DNA of 64,000 nt from Tabrizicola oligotrophica (GTDB lineage Bacteria; Pseudomonadota; Alphaproteobacteria; Rhodobacterales; Rhodobacteraceae). The first letter of the stretch is position 1; each line of letters starts with the position of its first letter. Positions 16,439 through 25,002 of the stretch are shown piece by piece. A program made the translations under genes and the position numbers. The notes beneath the pieces are model-generated. The model searched no databases. It was not told the origin of the DNA and worked only from the letters and a program-made list of their open reading frames with translations. The DNA lies in contig NZ_JAAIVJ010000003.1 in assembly GCF_011008935.1 (NCBI RefSeq), positions 310,001 through 374,000 on the forward strand. Direction: 5' to 3'.

Positions 16439-17671
16439 ATGCGCAAGTTCACCATCATCGGCGGCGGCCAATCCGGCCTCATGGTCGCCATCGGCCTCTT
16501 GAAAGCCGGCCATCAGGTTCGCGTCGTGCAAAACCGCACGGCGGACGAGATCGAAAACGGCCGCGTCCTCTCCTCGCAATGCATGTTCTCCAACGCCGTG
16601 CAGAACGAACGCGACCTCGGGCTCGACTTCTGGTCGGAAAGCTGCCCGCCGGTGCAAGGCATCAACTTCATCGTACCGAACCCCGACGGCTCGGGCACCA
16701 AGCTGATCGACTGGGCCTCGCGCCTTGAGCAAAACGCCTATGCCGTCGACCAGCGCGTGAAGATGCCGCGCTGGCTGGCCGAATTCCAGCGCCTCGGCGG
16801 CCAGCTTGTCATCAAGGACGCCGGACTTGCCGACATCGACGACTACGCCCGGCAGGACGATCTCGTGATCGTCGCCTCCGGCAAGGGCGAGGTCGGCCAG
16901 ATGTTCACCCGCGACGCCCAGAAATCGGCCTATGACAAGCCGATGCGGGCGCTTGCGCTGACCTATGTGAACGGCATGACCCCGCGCCAGCCGCATTCGG
17001 CGGTGGAGTTCAACCTGATCCCCGGGGTGGGCGAATATTTCGTCTTCCCGGCGCTGACCACCACCGGCCCCTGCGAGATCATGGTGTTCGAAGGCATCCC
17101 CGGCGGCCCGATGGATTGCTGGGCCGATGTAAAGACGCCTGAGGCGCATCTCGCGAAATCGCTCGACATCCTGAAAACCTTCCTGCCCTGGGAATACGAG
17201 CGGTCGAAGAATTGCACGCTGACCGATGACAACGGCATTCTTGCGGGCCGCTTTGCGCCCACCATCCGCCACCCGATCGGCACCCTGCCCTCGGGCCGCA
17301 AGGTGCTGGGCCTTGGCGATGCCGTCTGCCTGAACGATCCGATCACCGGGCAGGGGTCGAACAACGCCTCCAAGGCCGCCGCGATCTATCTGCGCTCGAT
17401 CCTTGCCCACGGCGACCGGCCCTTTGACGAGGCCTTCATGCAGGCCACCTTCGACCAGTTCTGGGATTACGCCCAATGGGTCGTGCAATGGACCAACATG
17501 CTGCTGATGCCGCCGCCGCCCTTCATCCTCGACATCATGGGCAATGCGCAGGGCCTGCCGAAACTGGCGCACCGCATGGCCAACGGCTTTGACGACCCGC
17601 GCGACTTCTTCCCGTGGTTCGCCGATCCGACCGCCGCCGCCAATTACCTCAGCGAACTGAAGGCGGCCTGA
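16439..17671 (+). CDS. StyA-like FAD-dependent monooxygenase (styrene/indole type)
   Basis: A 410-residue flavoprotein close in length to styrene monooxygenase StyA (about 415). The Rossmann motif IGGGQSGLM is at residues 7-15, a second FAD motif GLGDAVCLNDPITGQGSNNASKAA lies near residue 300, and the C-terminus is helical as in StyA. This group receives reduced FAD from a separate reductase and epoxidises or hydroxylates aromatic substrates such as styrene or indole. The reductase gene follows three bases after its stop. Context suggests the oxidative step of the AraC-controlled cluster; the substrate is inference. AGGGA lies upstream of the chosen ATG. Confidence 0.86.
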   Translation: MRKFTIIGGGQSGLMVAIGLLKAGHQVRVVQNRTADEIENGRVLSSQCMFSNAVQNERDLGLDFWSESCPPVQGINFIVPNPDGSGTKLIDWASRLEQNAYAVDQRVKMPRWLAEFQRLGGQLVIKDAGLADIDDYARQDDLVIVASGKGEVGQMFTRDAQKSAYDKPMRALALTYVNGMTPRQPHSAVEFNLIPGVGEYFVFPALTTTGPCEIMVFEGIPGGPMDCWADVKTPEAHLAKSLDILKTFLPWEYERSKNCTLTDDNGILAGRFAPTIRHPIGTLPSGRKVLGLGDAVCLNDPITGQGSNNASKAAAIYLRSILAHGDRPFDEAFMQATFDQFWDYAQWVVQWTNMLLMPPPPFILDIMGNAQGLPKLAHRMANGFDDPRDFFPWFADPTAAANYLSELKAA

Positions 17672-17674
17672 ACC

Positions 17675-18169
17675 ATGACCGCCCCCATCGAAGCCGCCGC
17701 CTTCCGCGCCGCCATGTCCCGCTTCCCGGGGGCGGTCACCATCGTCACCACCGGCAGCGGCGAAAACCGCCGCGGCATCACCGCCACCGCCGTCTGTTCC
17801 GTCACCGCCGACCCGCCCAGCCTGCTGGTCTGTCTCAACCGCAAGACCGGCACCTGTGCCGCGGTGGCGGAAAGCGGCGCCTTCGCCGTCAACCTTTTGC
17901 CCGGCGACGGCGGCCCGCTGGCGCTGGCCTTTGCCGGGGCGACCGGCGCCACCGGCGAGAGCAAATTCGCCACCGGCGACTGGCAGGCCGACGAACGCGG
18001 CCTGCCGCGCCTCGCCTCCGCCGTCGCCAGTTTCTCCTGCGAAGTGACCGACGAGGTTCAGGCCGGCACCCACAGCCTGTTCATCGGCCGGGTGCTTGCC
18101 GTGACCACCGGCGAGGGCGCGCCGCTGCTGTACGAACAGTCGCGCTTTCACCTCCTCCAGCCGGTCTGA
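17675..18169 (+). CDS. Flavin reductase, StyB-like
   Basis: A 164-residue protein of the flavin-reductase-like (FMN-binding split barrel) family, which reduces FAD or FMN with NAD(P)H and hands it to a partner oxygenase. Typical segments are SRFPGAVTIVTT, RRGITATAVCSVTADPPSLLVCLN and the C-terminal GEGAPLLYEQSRFHLL. It starts three bases after the StyA-like gene, so the two form the expected two-component monooxygenase. The small size matches StyB and IifD-type reductases. Confidence 0.9.
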   Translation: MTAPIEAAAFRAAMSRFPGAVTIVTTGSGENRRGITATAVCSVTADPPSLLVCLNRKTGTCAAVAESGAFAVNLLPGDGGPLALAFAGATGATGESKFATGDWQADERGLPRLASAVASFSCEVTDEVQAGTHSLFIGRVLAVTTGEGAPLLYEQSRFHLLQPV

Positions 18170-18227
18170 CCCCTTCCTTCCGCCGGCAGCCGTGCTAGCC
18201 ATGGGCAACCAGATGCAAAGGTTTCCC

Positions 18228-19298
18228 ATGCCCCGCGCCCGTGATCTTGGCCTGCCCTTCCCCGGCACCCCCGGCCCGCTCAACGCCATCACCGATGTCG
18301 CCGGCCTGACCGTCGGCACCTGCACCCTGCTTGACCCGGCCCGCCACATCCGTACCGGCGTCACCGCCATCATTCCGCGGATGGACGCCGGAGCACCCGA
18401 ACCCGTCCGCGCCGGGCAGGCCACGCTCAACGGCAATGGCGAGATGACCGGCGCCCACTGGATCAACGACGGCGGCTATTTCCTCGGCCCGGTGCTGATC
18501 TCCAACACCCATGCCATCGGTGCCTGCCACACTGGCGCGACCCGCTGGATGATCGACCGCTACGCCGAGCATTTCCGCGACAGCATCGCCTGGGCCATGC
18601 CGGTGGTGGCCGAAACCTATGACGGCATCCTGAACGACATCAACGCGCTGCCGGTGCAGCCCGAACATGCCATCGAGGCGCTGAACGCCGCCACCTCCGG
18701 CCCGGTTGCCGAAGGCGCGGTCGGCGGCGGCACCGGCATGATTGCCTATGAGTTCAAGGCCGGCACCGGCACCGCCTCGCGCCGGGTCAGCCTTGGCGGC
18801 AAAACCTATACCGTCGGCGTTCTGGTGCAGGCCAACCACGGCAAGCGCCCATGGTTCAACGTGCTGGGCCAGCCGGTCGGCCGCCTGATGCCGTTCGAGG
18901 GGCTGGTGCCCCGTGAAACCGGCTCGATCATCGTAGTCATTGCCACCGACGCGCCGCTTTCGACCATCTCACTGCGCCATCTCGCCCGCCGCGCCGGGCT
19001 GGGTCTTGGCCGCGGCGGCACGCCGGGGGGCAATTCCTCGGGCGACATCTTCCTCGCCTTCTCCACCGCCCCTTTCGGGCCGATGCCGCAAAAGGCGGGC
19101 CCCCTGATCCAGCGCAGCGAGATCAACGCCGAGCTGATCGACCCGCTCTACCTTGCCGCCGTCGAGGCGGTCGAGGAATCGGTGGTCAATGCCATCACCG
19201 CCGGCACAGACACCCCGACCTTCCGCTTCCCCGGCAAGGTGATCCCCGGCATCGACTGCGCCGCGCTGGCCGCGTTGTTCTCCGCGAGGACTGCCTGA
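18228..19298 (+). CDS. P1 family peptidase, DmpA/BapA-like aminopeptidase
   Basis: A 356-residue member of the DmpA/ornithine-acetyltransferase-type N-terminal nucleophile family. The opening NAITDVAGLTVGTCTL, the central VGGGTGM and the segment GGTPGGNSSGD (about residues 263-273) are characteristic; the GNSSGD stretch is where self-cleavage would expose the nucleophilic serine. Relatives remove N-terminal residues from L-, D- or beta-peptides and amides. Here it follows the flavin reductase gene by 58 bases, so it may cleave an amide intermediate or substrate of the cluster. No signal peptide is seen. AAAGG precedes the chosen start; an ATG 27 bases upstream is possible. Confidence 0.88.
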   Translation: MPRARDLGLPFPGTPGPLNAITDVAGLTVGTCTLLDPARHIRTGVTAIIPRMDAGAPEPVRAGQATLNGNGEMTGAHWINDGGYFLGPVLISNTHAIGACHTGATRWMIDRYAEHFRDSIAWAMPVVAETYDGILNDINALPVQPEHAIEALNAATSGPVAEGAVGGGTGMIAYEFKAGTGTASRRVSLGGKTYTVGVLVQANHGKRPWFNVLGQPVGRLMPFEGLVPRETGSIIVVIATDAPLSTISLRHLARRAGLGLGRGGTPGGNSSGDIFLAFSTAPFGPMPQKAGPLIQRSEINAELIDPLYLAAVEAVEESVVNAITAGTDTPTFRFPGKVIPGIDCAALAALFSARTA

Positions 19299-19313
19299 AA
19301 GGCTCGACGGACC

Positions 19314-19994
19314 TCAGCGCTGGCCTTCGAAGAACCGGGCGATCCGCTCGGCGATCACCGCGCTGTCGGCCTGCTCGGCCAGCGAGCTGCGCGCCCGCGC
19401 CACCACCTCGGGCGGCAGTTCCTCGGCATATTCCTCCACCAGATCCCCGATGAAGCCATGGCTCATCTCCGGGTGATACTGCGTCGTCATCACCCGGCCC
19501 GGAATCGCGAAGCTGCCCACCGGGCAACCGGCCGTGCTGCCCAAGAGCACCGCGCCCGGCGGCAGGTCCACCACCTGCTCGACATGGCTGCCGTAAAGCT
19601 TCAGCGGCACACCCTCGATCTCGGTCTCCACCAGCCCGAACACCCAGCCTCCGGGGTTGCGGGCAACATGGCCGCCCAGCGCGATGGCAATCGCCTGATG
19701 CCCGAAACAGGCGCCGAACATCGGCTGCCCCGCGGCCACCAGCCGCCGGATCAGCGCGAAAAGCTGGCCCACCCAAGGGTCCGAATCATGCACCGAGGCC
19801 GGGCTTCCCCCGATCATCCAGCCGTCGAATTTCGCGCCCTCCGGCGGAAAGACCCCGTCCTTCACCGGGAACACCGTAACCGCCCAGTCGGGCCGAACCG
19901 ACTGAATCATCGTGGTGAATTTCTCGCCATCCTTCGGGCGGGCTTGGGCAAATTCCGATTCATCCGTGTTGGTCATCAGCAGCGCGATATGCAT
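19314..19994 (-). CDS. Class I glutamine amidotransferase family protein
   Basis: A 226-residue stand-alone GATase1 domain. The complete triad is visible: nucleophile C96 in GACFGHQ, and H174 and E176 in YHPEM. Such free-standing proteins can hydrolyse gamma-glutamyl amides; in aniline clusters (TdnT/AtdA2 type) and polyamine degradation (PuuD) they partner a glutamine-synthetase-like ligase, like the one encoded 1.4 kb away. It is divergent from the P450 gene, sharing a 75-base AT-rich promoter region. Role as gamma-glutamyl hydrolase is inferred from context. Confidence 0.85.
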   Translation of the reverse strand: MHIALLMTNTDESEFAQARPKDGEKFTTMIQSVRPDWAVTVFPVKDGVFPPEGAKFDGWMIGGSPASVHDSDPWVGQLFALIRRLVAAGQPMFGACFGHQAIAIALGGHVARNPGGWVFGLVETEIEGVPLKLYGSHVEQVVDLPPGAVLLGSTAGCPVGSFAIPGRVMTTQYHPEMSHGFIGDLVEEYAEELPPEVVARARSSLAEQADSAVIAERIARFFEGQR

Positions 19995-20069
19995 GATCTT
20001 CCCGCTTTACATATTTATGAACCTGTTTAGTATATTTTGAAATCGGCATTGCGGCAAGGGAGAGCAAGC
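19995..20069. promoter_or_regulatory. Divergent AT-rich promoter region, amidotransferase/P450
   Basis: About 75 bases separate the two divergent start codons. The middle (about 20003-20043) is conspicuously A/T-rich within very G+C-rich DNA, with stretches such as TTTACATATTTATGAACC and TTTAGTATATTTTG, as expected for two back-to-back promoters. An imperfect dyad TGAAC-CT-GTTTA is present. No copy of the CCGGATAG repeat found upstream of the SDR operon is seen. Confidence 0.5.
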
Positions 20070-21329
20070 ATGACCGTCTGGACCCCGACCGATAACGGCC
20101 ATGCCGACCTTGGCAGCCATGATACCTTTCTGAACGGCCCGCCGCACAACACCTTCAGGCGCCTGCGCGACGAAGACCCGATGCATTGGTCCGACTGGTC
20201 GGGCGGCGAGGGCTACTGGTCGGTCACCCGGCACGAGGACATCACCAAGCTGAACGGCCAGCCCGACCTGCTGTCCTCGGCCCGCGGCATCCGGATGGAG
20301 GATCAGACCTACGAGGAATACCTCGCCCGCCGCACCTTTCAGGAAACCGACGCGCCCGAGCATATGCAGACCCGGATCAAGGTCGCCAAGGCCTTCTCCA
20401 AGCCAGTGATCGCCCAGTTCGAACCGATCATCCGCGACCTCTGCGGCCCGATCCTGGATGAGGCGCTGGCCAAGGGCACGTTCGACGCCACCAAGGACAT
20501 CGCCCGGCAACTGCCAATGCGCATGCTGGGCCGCATCCTTGGCACGCCCGACGAAGACCTGCCCTGGCTGGTGGAAAAGGGCGACACGCTGATTGCCAAC
20601 ACCGACCCTGACTTCACCCAGCACGTGCTGGACAAGATGACCACCGACGAGTTCCGGATGATGCCGTTCAACTCGCCGGCGGGGGCAGAGCTGTTCGTCT
20701 ATGCCAAGGAGCTTCTGAAGAAGAAGGAAGCCTCGGGCGACACCTCGGGCGTGCTGCATCTCATCCTGCAACCCGGCCCCGACGGCACGGTGATGCCGGA
20801 ACACGAGTTCCGCAACTTCTTCTGCCTGCTGGTCGCCGCCGGCAATGACACCACGCGCTATTCCATCGCCGCCGGCATTCAGGCACTGGCGCATCAGCCC
20901 GAGCTTCTGGGCCAGATGCAGCAGGGCGGCGCGGTCTGGGAAACCGCGCCGGATGAAATCATCCGCTGGGGCACCGCCACCACCTATTTCCGCCGCACCG
21001 CCACCCGCGACTTCGAGTTCCACGGCAAGGAGGTGAAGGCCGGTCAGAAGGTGATCTACTGGTGGGCCTCGGGCAACCGCGACGAGCGGGTGTTCGAAGA
21101 CCCCTTCCGCGTCAACCTCATGCGCACGCCCAACCGGCACATGTCCTTCGGTCAGGGCGGCCCGCATGTCTGCCTTGGCATGTGGCTGGCGCGGCTGGAA
21201 GTGCGGGTGCTGTTCGAAGAACTGGCCAAGCGGCTCAAGTCCATCGAACCGGCCGCGCCGCACAGGTTCCTGCGCTCGAATTTCATTGGCGGGATCAAGG
21301 AACTGCCCGTTACAGTGACACTGCAATAA
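20070..21329 (+). CDS. Cytochrome P450
   Basis: A 419-residue soluble bacterial P450. The I-helix oxygen-activation motif AAGNDTT is at residues 256-262, the K-helix EIIR at 296-299, and the heme-binding loop FGQGGPHVCLG at 360-370 with C368 as the thiolate ligand. It would hydroxylate or N/O-dealkylate a substrate using two electrons from a ferredoxin, encoded 1.3 kb downstream; no ferredoxin reductase gene is in the window. The ribosome site is AAGGGAGAG; the in-frame extension upstream is not needed. Together with the GS-like gene it recalls P450-ferredoxin-GS groups known for cyclic amine degradation in mycobacteria. Confidence 0.95.
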   Translation: MTVWTPTDNGHADLGSHDTFLNGPPHNTFRRLRDEDPMHWSDWSGGEGYWSVTRHEDITKLNGQPDLLSSARGIRMEDQTYEEYLARRTFQETDAPEHMQTRIKVAKAFSKPVIAQFEPIIRDLCGPILDEALAKGTFDATKDIARQLPMRMLGRILGTPDEDLPWLVEKGDTLIANTDPDFTQHVLDKMTTDEFRMMPFNSPAGAELFVYAKELLKKKEASGDTSGVLHLILQPGPDGTVMPEHEFRNFFCLLVAAGNDTTRYSIAAGIQALAHQPELLGQMQQGGAVWETAPDEIIRWGTATTYFRRTATRDFEFHGKEVKAGQKVIYWWASGNRDERVFEDPFRVNLMRTPNRHMSFGQGGPHVCLGMWLARLEVRVLFEELAKRLKSIEPAAPHRFLRSNFIGGIKELPVTVTLQ

Positions 21330-21361
21330 GCGGCGCCCAGACCGCCCTCAGGGAGTTAGAA

Positions 21362-22663
21362 ATGTCCGACAACCCCGCGCGTCTGCGCGCCATGTTCTGC
21401 GATCATCTGTCGATCATGCGCGGGAAATACCTTCCCGCCTCGAAGATGCGCGACGACGAAAGCCGATTTGCCCGACCGACCTTTTCGGTGCATTACGACA
21501 AGGACCTGCTGATCGAGGCGCCCGGCACCATGTGCCTTGAAGGCCTGCCCGACATGGCCCTGCGCTGGACGGGCGACGAGATCCGCCCCGGCTGGGAAGC
21601 CGGCACCCATGTGGTGATGGGCGATCTTCACGCCGGCGACGGCAGCCCGGTGCCAATGTGCCCGCGCGGCGCGCTGAAACGCGCGGTCGCCGGCTGGGAA
21701 AAGCACGGGCTGACCCCCAAGGTCGGCATCGAGTTGGAGGCCTATGCCTTTGTCCGCAACGTCGACGGCCAGATCGTGCCCTATGACACCCCCGGCGGCG
21801 TGGTCTACGGCACCGGCAATTTCACCGATCCCAATCGCTTCACCGACGCGATCTGGAACAAGGCGCAGGAGATCGGCCTGCCCCTGGACCTCATCACCGC
21901 CGAATATGACAGCCCGCAGTTCGAATTCACCCTGACCTTCGACACCGCGGTCGAACATGTCGACACGGTCGTCCTCTTCCGCCAGATGGCCCGCGAGATC
22001 GCCTGGGACCATGGCGTGCTGCTGACCTTCCTGCCGAAGCCGCATCTGAACAAGGGCGGCTCGGGGATGCATGTCAACTTCTCGCTGACCGACCGGAAAG
22101 AGCACAACGCCATCGCCAATGGCGAGCGCGGCGATCCGGCCAACCTCAACGACATCGCCCGGGGCTGCATCTCGGGCTGGATGCAGCATCACAAGGCCAT
22201 GGCCGGCCTGATCGCGCCGAACGCCCTCAGCTATCTGCGGCTGCAACCGGCGAGCCTCTCGGGCTTCTGGTGCAACTGGGGCGGCGACAACCGCAACGTC
22301 ACCGTCCGCGTCAGCGCCGAGGGCGGCAAGAAGGCCCGGCTGGAACACCGCATGGCCGACGCGGCCGCCAACCCCTATACCGTGGTCGCCACCGTCCTGC
22401 AGGCGGCGCTTCTCGGCTATGAGAACAAGTACCCGCTGCCCCCCGCCGAAACCGGCGACGGCTTTACCGGCAACGATGCGCCGCATGGCACCGCCGCCAG
22501 CCTGACCGAGGCGCTGAACGATCTCGAGGCCGACAGCGCCCTGTCGCAAGCCGTCGGCGCCGGGCTGGTCGAGAACCATCTCTACATGAAGCGCGCCGAG
22601 GTCGATAAGACCGCCAGCCTTGAGGGCGAGGCGCTGCGCGACTGGTATATCTGGTACATCTGA
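21362..22663 (+). CDS. Glutamine-synthetase-family ligase (gamma-glutamylamide type)
   Basis: A 433-residue GS-fold protein. Metal and ATP motifs are visible: GIELEAY, the ITAEYDSPQFEF glutamates, KPHLNKGGSGMHVN, and RLEHRMADAAANPY near residue 335. The N-terminal beta-grasp region is divergent from true glutamine synthetase, and the adenylylation-site segment is not recognisable, so it is probably a GlnT/PuuA-like enzyme joining glutamate to an amine rather than ammonia-assimilating GlnA. It lies 32 bases after the P450 gene and nine bases before the ferredoxin gene, an evident operon. The amine is unknown. AGGGAG precedes the start. Confidence 0.9.
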   Translation: MSDNPARLRAMFCDHLSIMRGKYLPASKMRDDESRFARPTFSVHYDKDLLIEAPGTMCLEGLPDMALRWTGDEIRPGWEAGTHVVMGDLHAGDGSPVPMCPRGALKRAVAGWEKHGLTPKVGIELEAYAFVRNVDGQIVPYDTPGGVVYGTGNFTDPNRFTDAIWNKAQEIGLPLDLITAEYDSPQFEFTLTFDTAVEHVDTVVLFRQMAREIAWDHGVLLTFLPKPHLNKGGSGMHVNFSLTDRKEHNAIANGERGDPANLNDIARGCISGWMQHHKAMAGLIAPNALSYLRLQPASLSGFWCNWGGDNRNVTVRVSAEGGKKARLEHRMADAAANPYTVVATVLQAALLGYENKYPLPPAETGDGFTGNDAPHGTAASLTEALNDLEADSALSQAVGAGLVENHLYMKRAEVDKTASLEGEALRDWYIWYI

Positions 22664-22672
22664 GGACACACG

Positions 22673-22990
22673 ATGCACGCCACCTGGATCCTGCCCGACG
22701 GGCAGACAATCACCGCCGAGGTCAAAGAAGGCCAGAACCTGATGGAGGCCGCCGTCACCGCCAACATCCCCCGCGTGATCGGGGAATGCGGCGGCTCGCT
22801 CTCCTGCGCCACCTGCCATGTTGTCGTCGATGACACCTGGGCCGCGCGAACCGGCGAAACCGGCCCCTTCGAGGATGCCATGCTCGACGTCGCCGAGGCC
22901 GAGCGTCAGCCGACCTCGCGCCTGTCCTGCCAGATCAGGATGAGTGCCGATCTGGACGGCATCGTGCTGCACGTTCCTTCCGTCAGCTGA
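22673..22990 (+). CDS. [2Fe-2S] ferredoxin, adrenodoxin/putidaredoxin type
   Basis: A 105-residue electron carrier. The four cluster cysteines are C39, C45, C48 and C86 (C-x5-C-x2-C-x37-C), the spacing of vertebrate-type/putidaredoxin ferredoxins that feed class I P450s. It is encoded nine bases after the GS-like gene and in one operon with the P450, so it is most likely that enzyme's redox partner; the reductase must come from elsewhere in the genome. Confidence 0.94.
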   Translation: MHATWILPDGQTITAEVKEGQNLMEAAVTANIPRVIGECGGSLSCATCHVVVDDTWAARTGETGPFEDAMLDVAEAERQPTSRLSCQIRMSADLDGIVLHVPSVS

Positions 22991-23001
22991 CCGGATACCT
23001 G

Positions 23002-23035
23002 CGGCACCGGGACGCCCGCCCTTCATCCGGTGCCG
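23002..23035 (+). terminator. Hairpin after ferredoxin gene, possible terminator
   Basis: CGGCACCGG and CCGGTGCCG form a perfect nine-base-pair stem with a 16-base loop, 12 bases past the ferredoxin stop. The downstream run is A-rich rather than T-rich, so it is at best a weak intrinsic terminator; it could also stabilise the 3' end of the P450 operon transcript. Confidence 0.45.
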
Positions 23036-23040
23036 ACACA

Positions 23041-23062
23041 AATAGGTAACAGCCTGCCTATT
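23041..23062. promoter_or_regulatory. Inverted repeat upstream of capsule export gene
   Basis: AATAGG and CCTATT are separated by ten bases, giving a 22-base dyad about 100 bases before the KpsD/Wza-like start. It is a possible operator or promoter element of the capsule export gene; no known consensus is recognised. Confidence 0.3.
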
Positions 23063-23160
23063 CCATTTTTCGACCCGTTTCTTTCGCGGAGTCCCGTGCT
23101 AAGGCTTTCGCCTGAGAGGCAAAGCGCCACCCAAGGCGCGCGCGAGAACAAGGCAGACAC

Positions 23161-24309
23161 ATGCCGAAGACCGGATTGACGATGGGGCCCGCTATCGGGC
23201 TTGCCGTGTTGCTTGCCGCTTGCGCGGCCGGGCCGCGCGGCTCTGGCCTGCAATCCGAGGTTCTTGCCAACAGCACCGCGGCCGGCAAATCCGCGGTCCA
23301 GGACGCCCTGCCCGGCGAATTCGCGGTCGAGCAGATCACCCGCAACTCCCTTGGCCGCTATGCGAACTGGCCTGCCCGCGCCCAAGGGCGGACCTATGCC
23401 TGGCCCAAGGGGCAAGGCGGCCTTGCCAAAAGCGTCAACGCCGGCGACACGATCAGCATTTCGGTCTGGGTGAGCGAGGAAAACGGCCTGATTACCGCGC
23501 CGGGCCAGCGGGTCGCGGAACTGCCGCCGATGACGGTTTCGCCCTCGGGTCAGGTCTTCCTGCCCTATGTCGGCCAGGTCAAGCTGGCGGGATTGTCGCA
23601 GGAAGAAGCCCGCGCCGAAATCGAGGCGGCTTACGCCAAGGTCGCACCTTCGGCGCAGGTCCAGTTGCGCAGCGTCGAGGGGCGGCAAAGCTCGGCCAGC
23701 GTGGTCAGCGGCGTGGCCCGCCCCGGCTCTTATCCGCTGTCGGATTCGGGCGTGACGGTGCTGGACATGCTGGCCCTGTCCGGCGGTGTGCCGGAAGCCG
23801 TCGCCAATCCGCAGATCCGCCTGCAGCGCGGCAACACCACCTACGGCATCTCGCTCGACCGGGTGATGAAAGACACCGATCTGAACGTTTCCGTGCGCGG
23901 TGGCGACCGGATGTTCGTCGAGGCGGATGAGCGTTACTTCCTGTCGCTGGGGGCCGCCGGAACCCGCGCCCAGCACCATTTCCCGCAGGATCGGGTGACG
24001 GCACTGGATGCGATGTCGATCATCGGCGGCCTGGCGCCCACCCGGGCAGACGCCCAGGGTATTCTGGTGCTGCGCGCCTATGACCCGGGCATTGTCCGGG
24101 CCGATGGCTCGGGTCCGCGCCATTCCCGCACCATCTTCACCATTGACCTGACCAGCGCCGACGGGCTGTTCAGCGCCGGCGAGTTCGACATTCAGCCGGG
24201 CGACCTGATCTATGTCACGGAAAGCCCGCTGATCGGCACCCGCAACGCGCTGTCGCTGATCGGCTCGGTCTTCGGTCTGGCGGTCAACGCCAACAAGCTG
24301 AACAACTGA
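23161..24309 (+). CDS. Polysaccharide export lipoprotein, KpsD/Wza-like
   Basis: A 382-residue outer-membrane-directed lipoprotein. The signal peptide ends in the lipobox LLAAC with C21 as the lipidation site. A Poly_export/SLBB-type region follows: AGDTISISVWVSEENG, then PSGQVFLPYVGQVKLAGLSQEEA, then beta-rich SLBB repeats (PGSYPLSDSGVTVLDMLALSGG and the RVTALDAMSIIGGLAPT segment). It would form the periplasmic/outer-membrane conduit for capsule polysaccharide together with the KpsMTE transporter encoded next to it. It is convergent with kpsT and separated by 24 bases. Confidence 0.9.
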   Translation: MPKTGLTMGPAIGLAVLLAACAAGPRGSGLQSEVLANSTAAGKSAVQDALPGEFAVEQITRNSLGRYANWPARAQGRTYAWPKGQGGLAKSVNAGDTISISVWVSEENGLITAPGQRVAELPPMTVSPSGQVFLPYVGQVKLAGLSQEEARAEIEAAYAKVAPSAQVQLRSVEGRQSSASVVSGVARPGSYPLSDSGVTVLDMLALSGGVPEAVANPQIRLQRGNTTYGISLDRVMKDTDLNVSVRGGDRMFVEADERYFLSLGAAGTRAQHHFPQDRVTALDAMSIIGGLAPTRADAQGILVLRAYDPGIVRADGSGPRHSRTIFTIDLTSADGLFSAGEFDIQPGDLIYVTESPLIGTRNALSLIGSVFGLAVNANKLNN

Positions 24310-24333
24310 CCCCGCGCCGCTTTGGCGCGCGGT

Positions 24334-24990
24334 TCAGCGCGTCATGTTGTAGTCGTGATGCGCGATCGCGGTTTCGATGTTGTCATGATAGTAAAGCTTG
24401 CCGCCCTCAAGCACGACGCCAACCTGGCACAGATCGCGCACCATCCGCATCGAGTGGCTGACCACCACCGCCCCCGCCGTCTGCATCCGCGCCTTGAACA
24501 GAGCCGAGCTTTTGGCCTTGAAGGCCGCGTCCCCAACCGAGGTCACCTCGTCCACCAGATAGGTGTCAAAGGGAATGCCCATCGACACACCGAAGGCCAG
24601 GCGTGACCGCATGCCAGAGGAATATGTGCGGAACGGCAGGTGGAAATGCTCGCCCAGCCCGGCAAAGCCTTCGACGAAGGCCACCAGCTCGTCCGCGTCC
24701 ACGCCATAGATCCGCGCGACAAAGCGGGTGTTCTGCGCCCCGGAAAGCTCGGGGTGGAACGACCCGGCAAAGCCCACCGGCCAGGAAATGCTGCCGGTTG
24801 ACACGATGCGGCCGGACGTCGGCGCCAGCGTCCCGGCGATCATCTGCAACAGCGTCGATTTTCCCGCCCCGTTCCGGCCAAGCAAGGCGACCGATTGACC
24901 AGAGGCAAAGGTGATGCTGACATTTCTCATCACCACCTTGCGGCGGCCTTCGATGTGAAAGATCTTGGTCAGGTTTTCCAGTCTGATCAT
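24334..24990 (-). CDS. kpsT: Capsule polysaccharide ABC transporter ATPase, KpsT-like
   Basis: A 218-residue ATP-binding protein of the polysaccharide-exporter subfamily. Walker A GRNGAGKST is at residues 38-46, the signature YSSGMRSRL at 123-131, Walker B FDTYLVDE at 141-148, and the switch histidine H179 in VVSHS. The short length without a C-terminal binding domain matches KpsT/BexA rather than Wzt. It powers export of capsule across the inner membrane with KpsM. It starts 12 bases after the KpsE-like gene on the same strand. Confidence 0.92.
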   Translation of the reverse strand: MIRLENLTKIFHIEGRRKVVMRNVSITFASGQSVALLGRNGAGKSTLLQMIAGTLAPTSGRIVSTGSISWPVGFAGSFHPELSGAQNTRFVARIYGVDADELVAFVEGFAGLGEHFHLPFRTYSSGMRSRLAFGVSMGIPFDTYLVDEVTSVGDAAFKAKSSALFKARMQTAGAVVVSHSMRMVRDLCQVGVVLEGGKLYYHDNIETAIAHHDYNMTR

Positions 24991-25002
24991 GACAGCCGGT
25001 CC

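Noticed and set aside
21362-22663. Primary glutamine synthetase GlnA
   Set aside because: The N-terminal region is divergent, no adenylylation-site segment is seen, and the gene sits between a P450 and a ferredoxin rather than near glnB or ntr genes.
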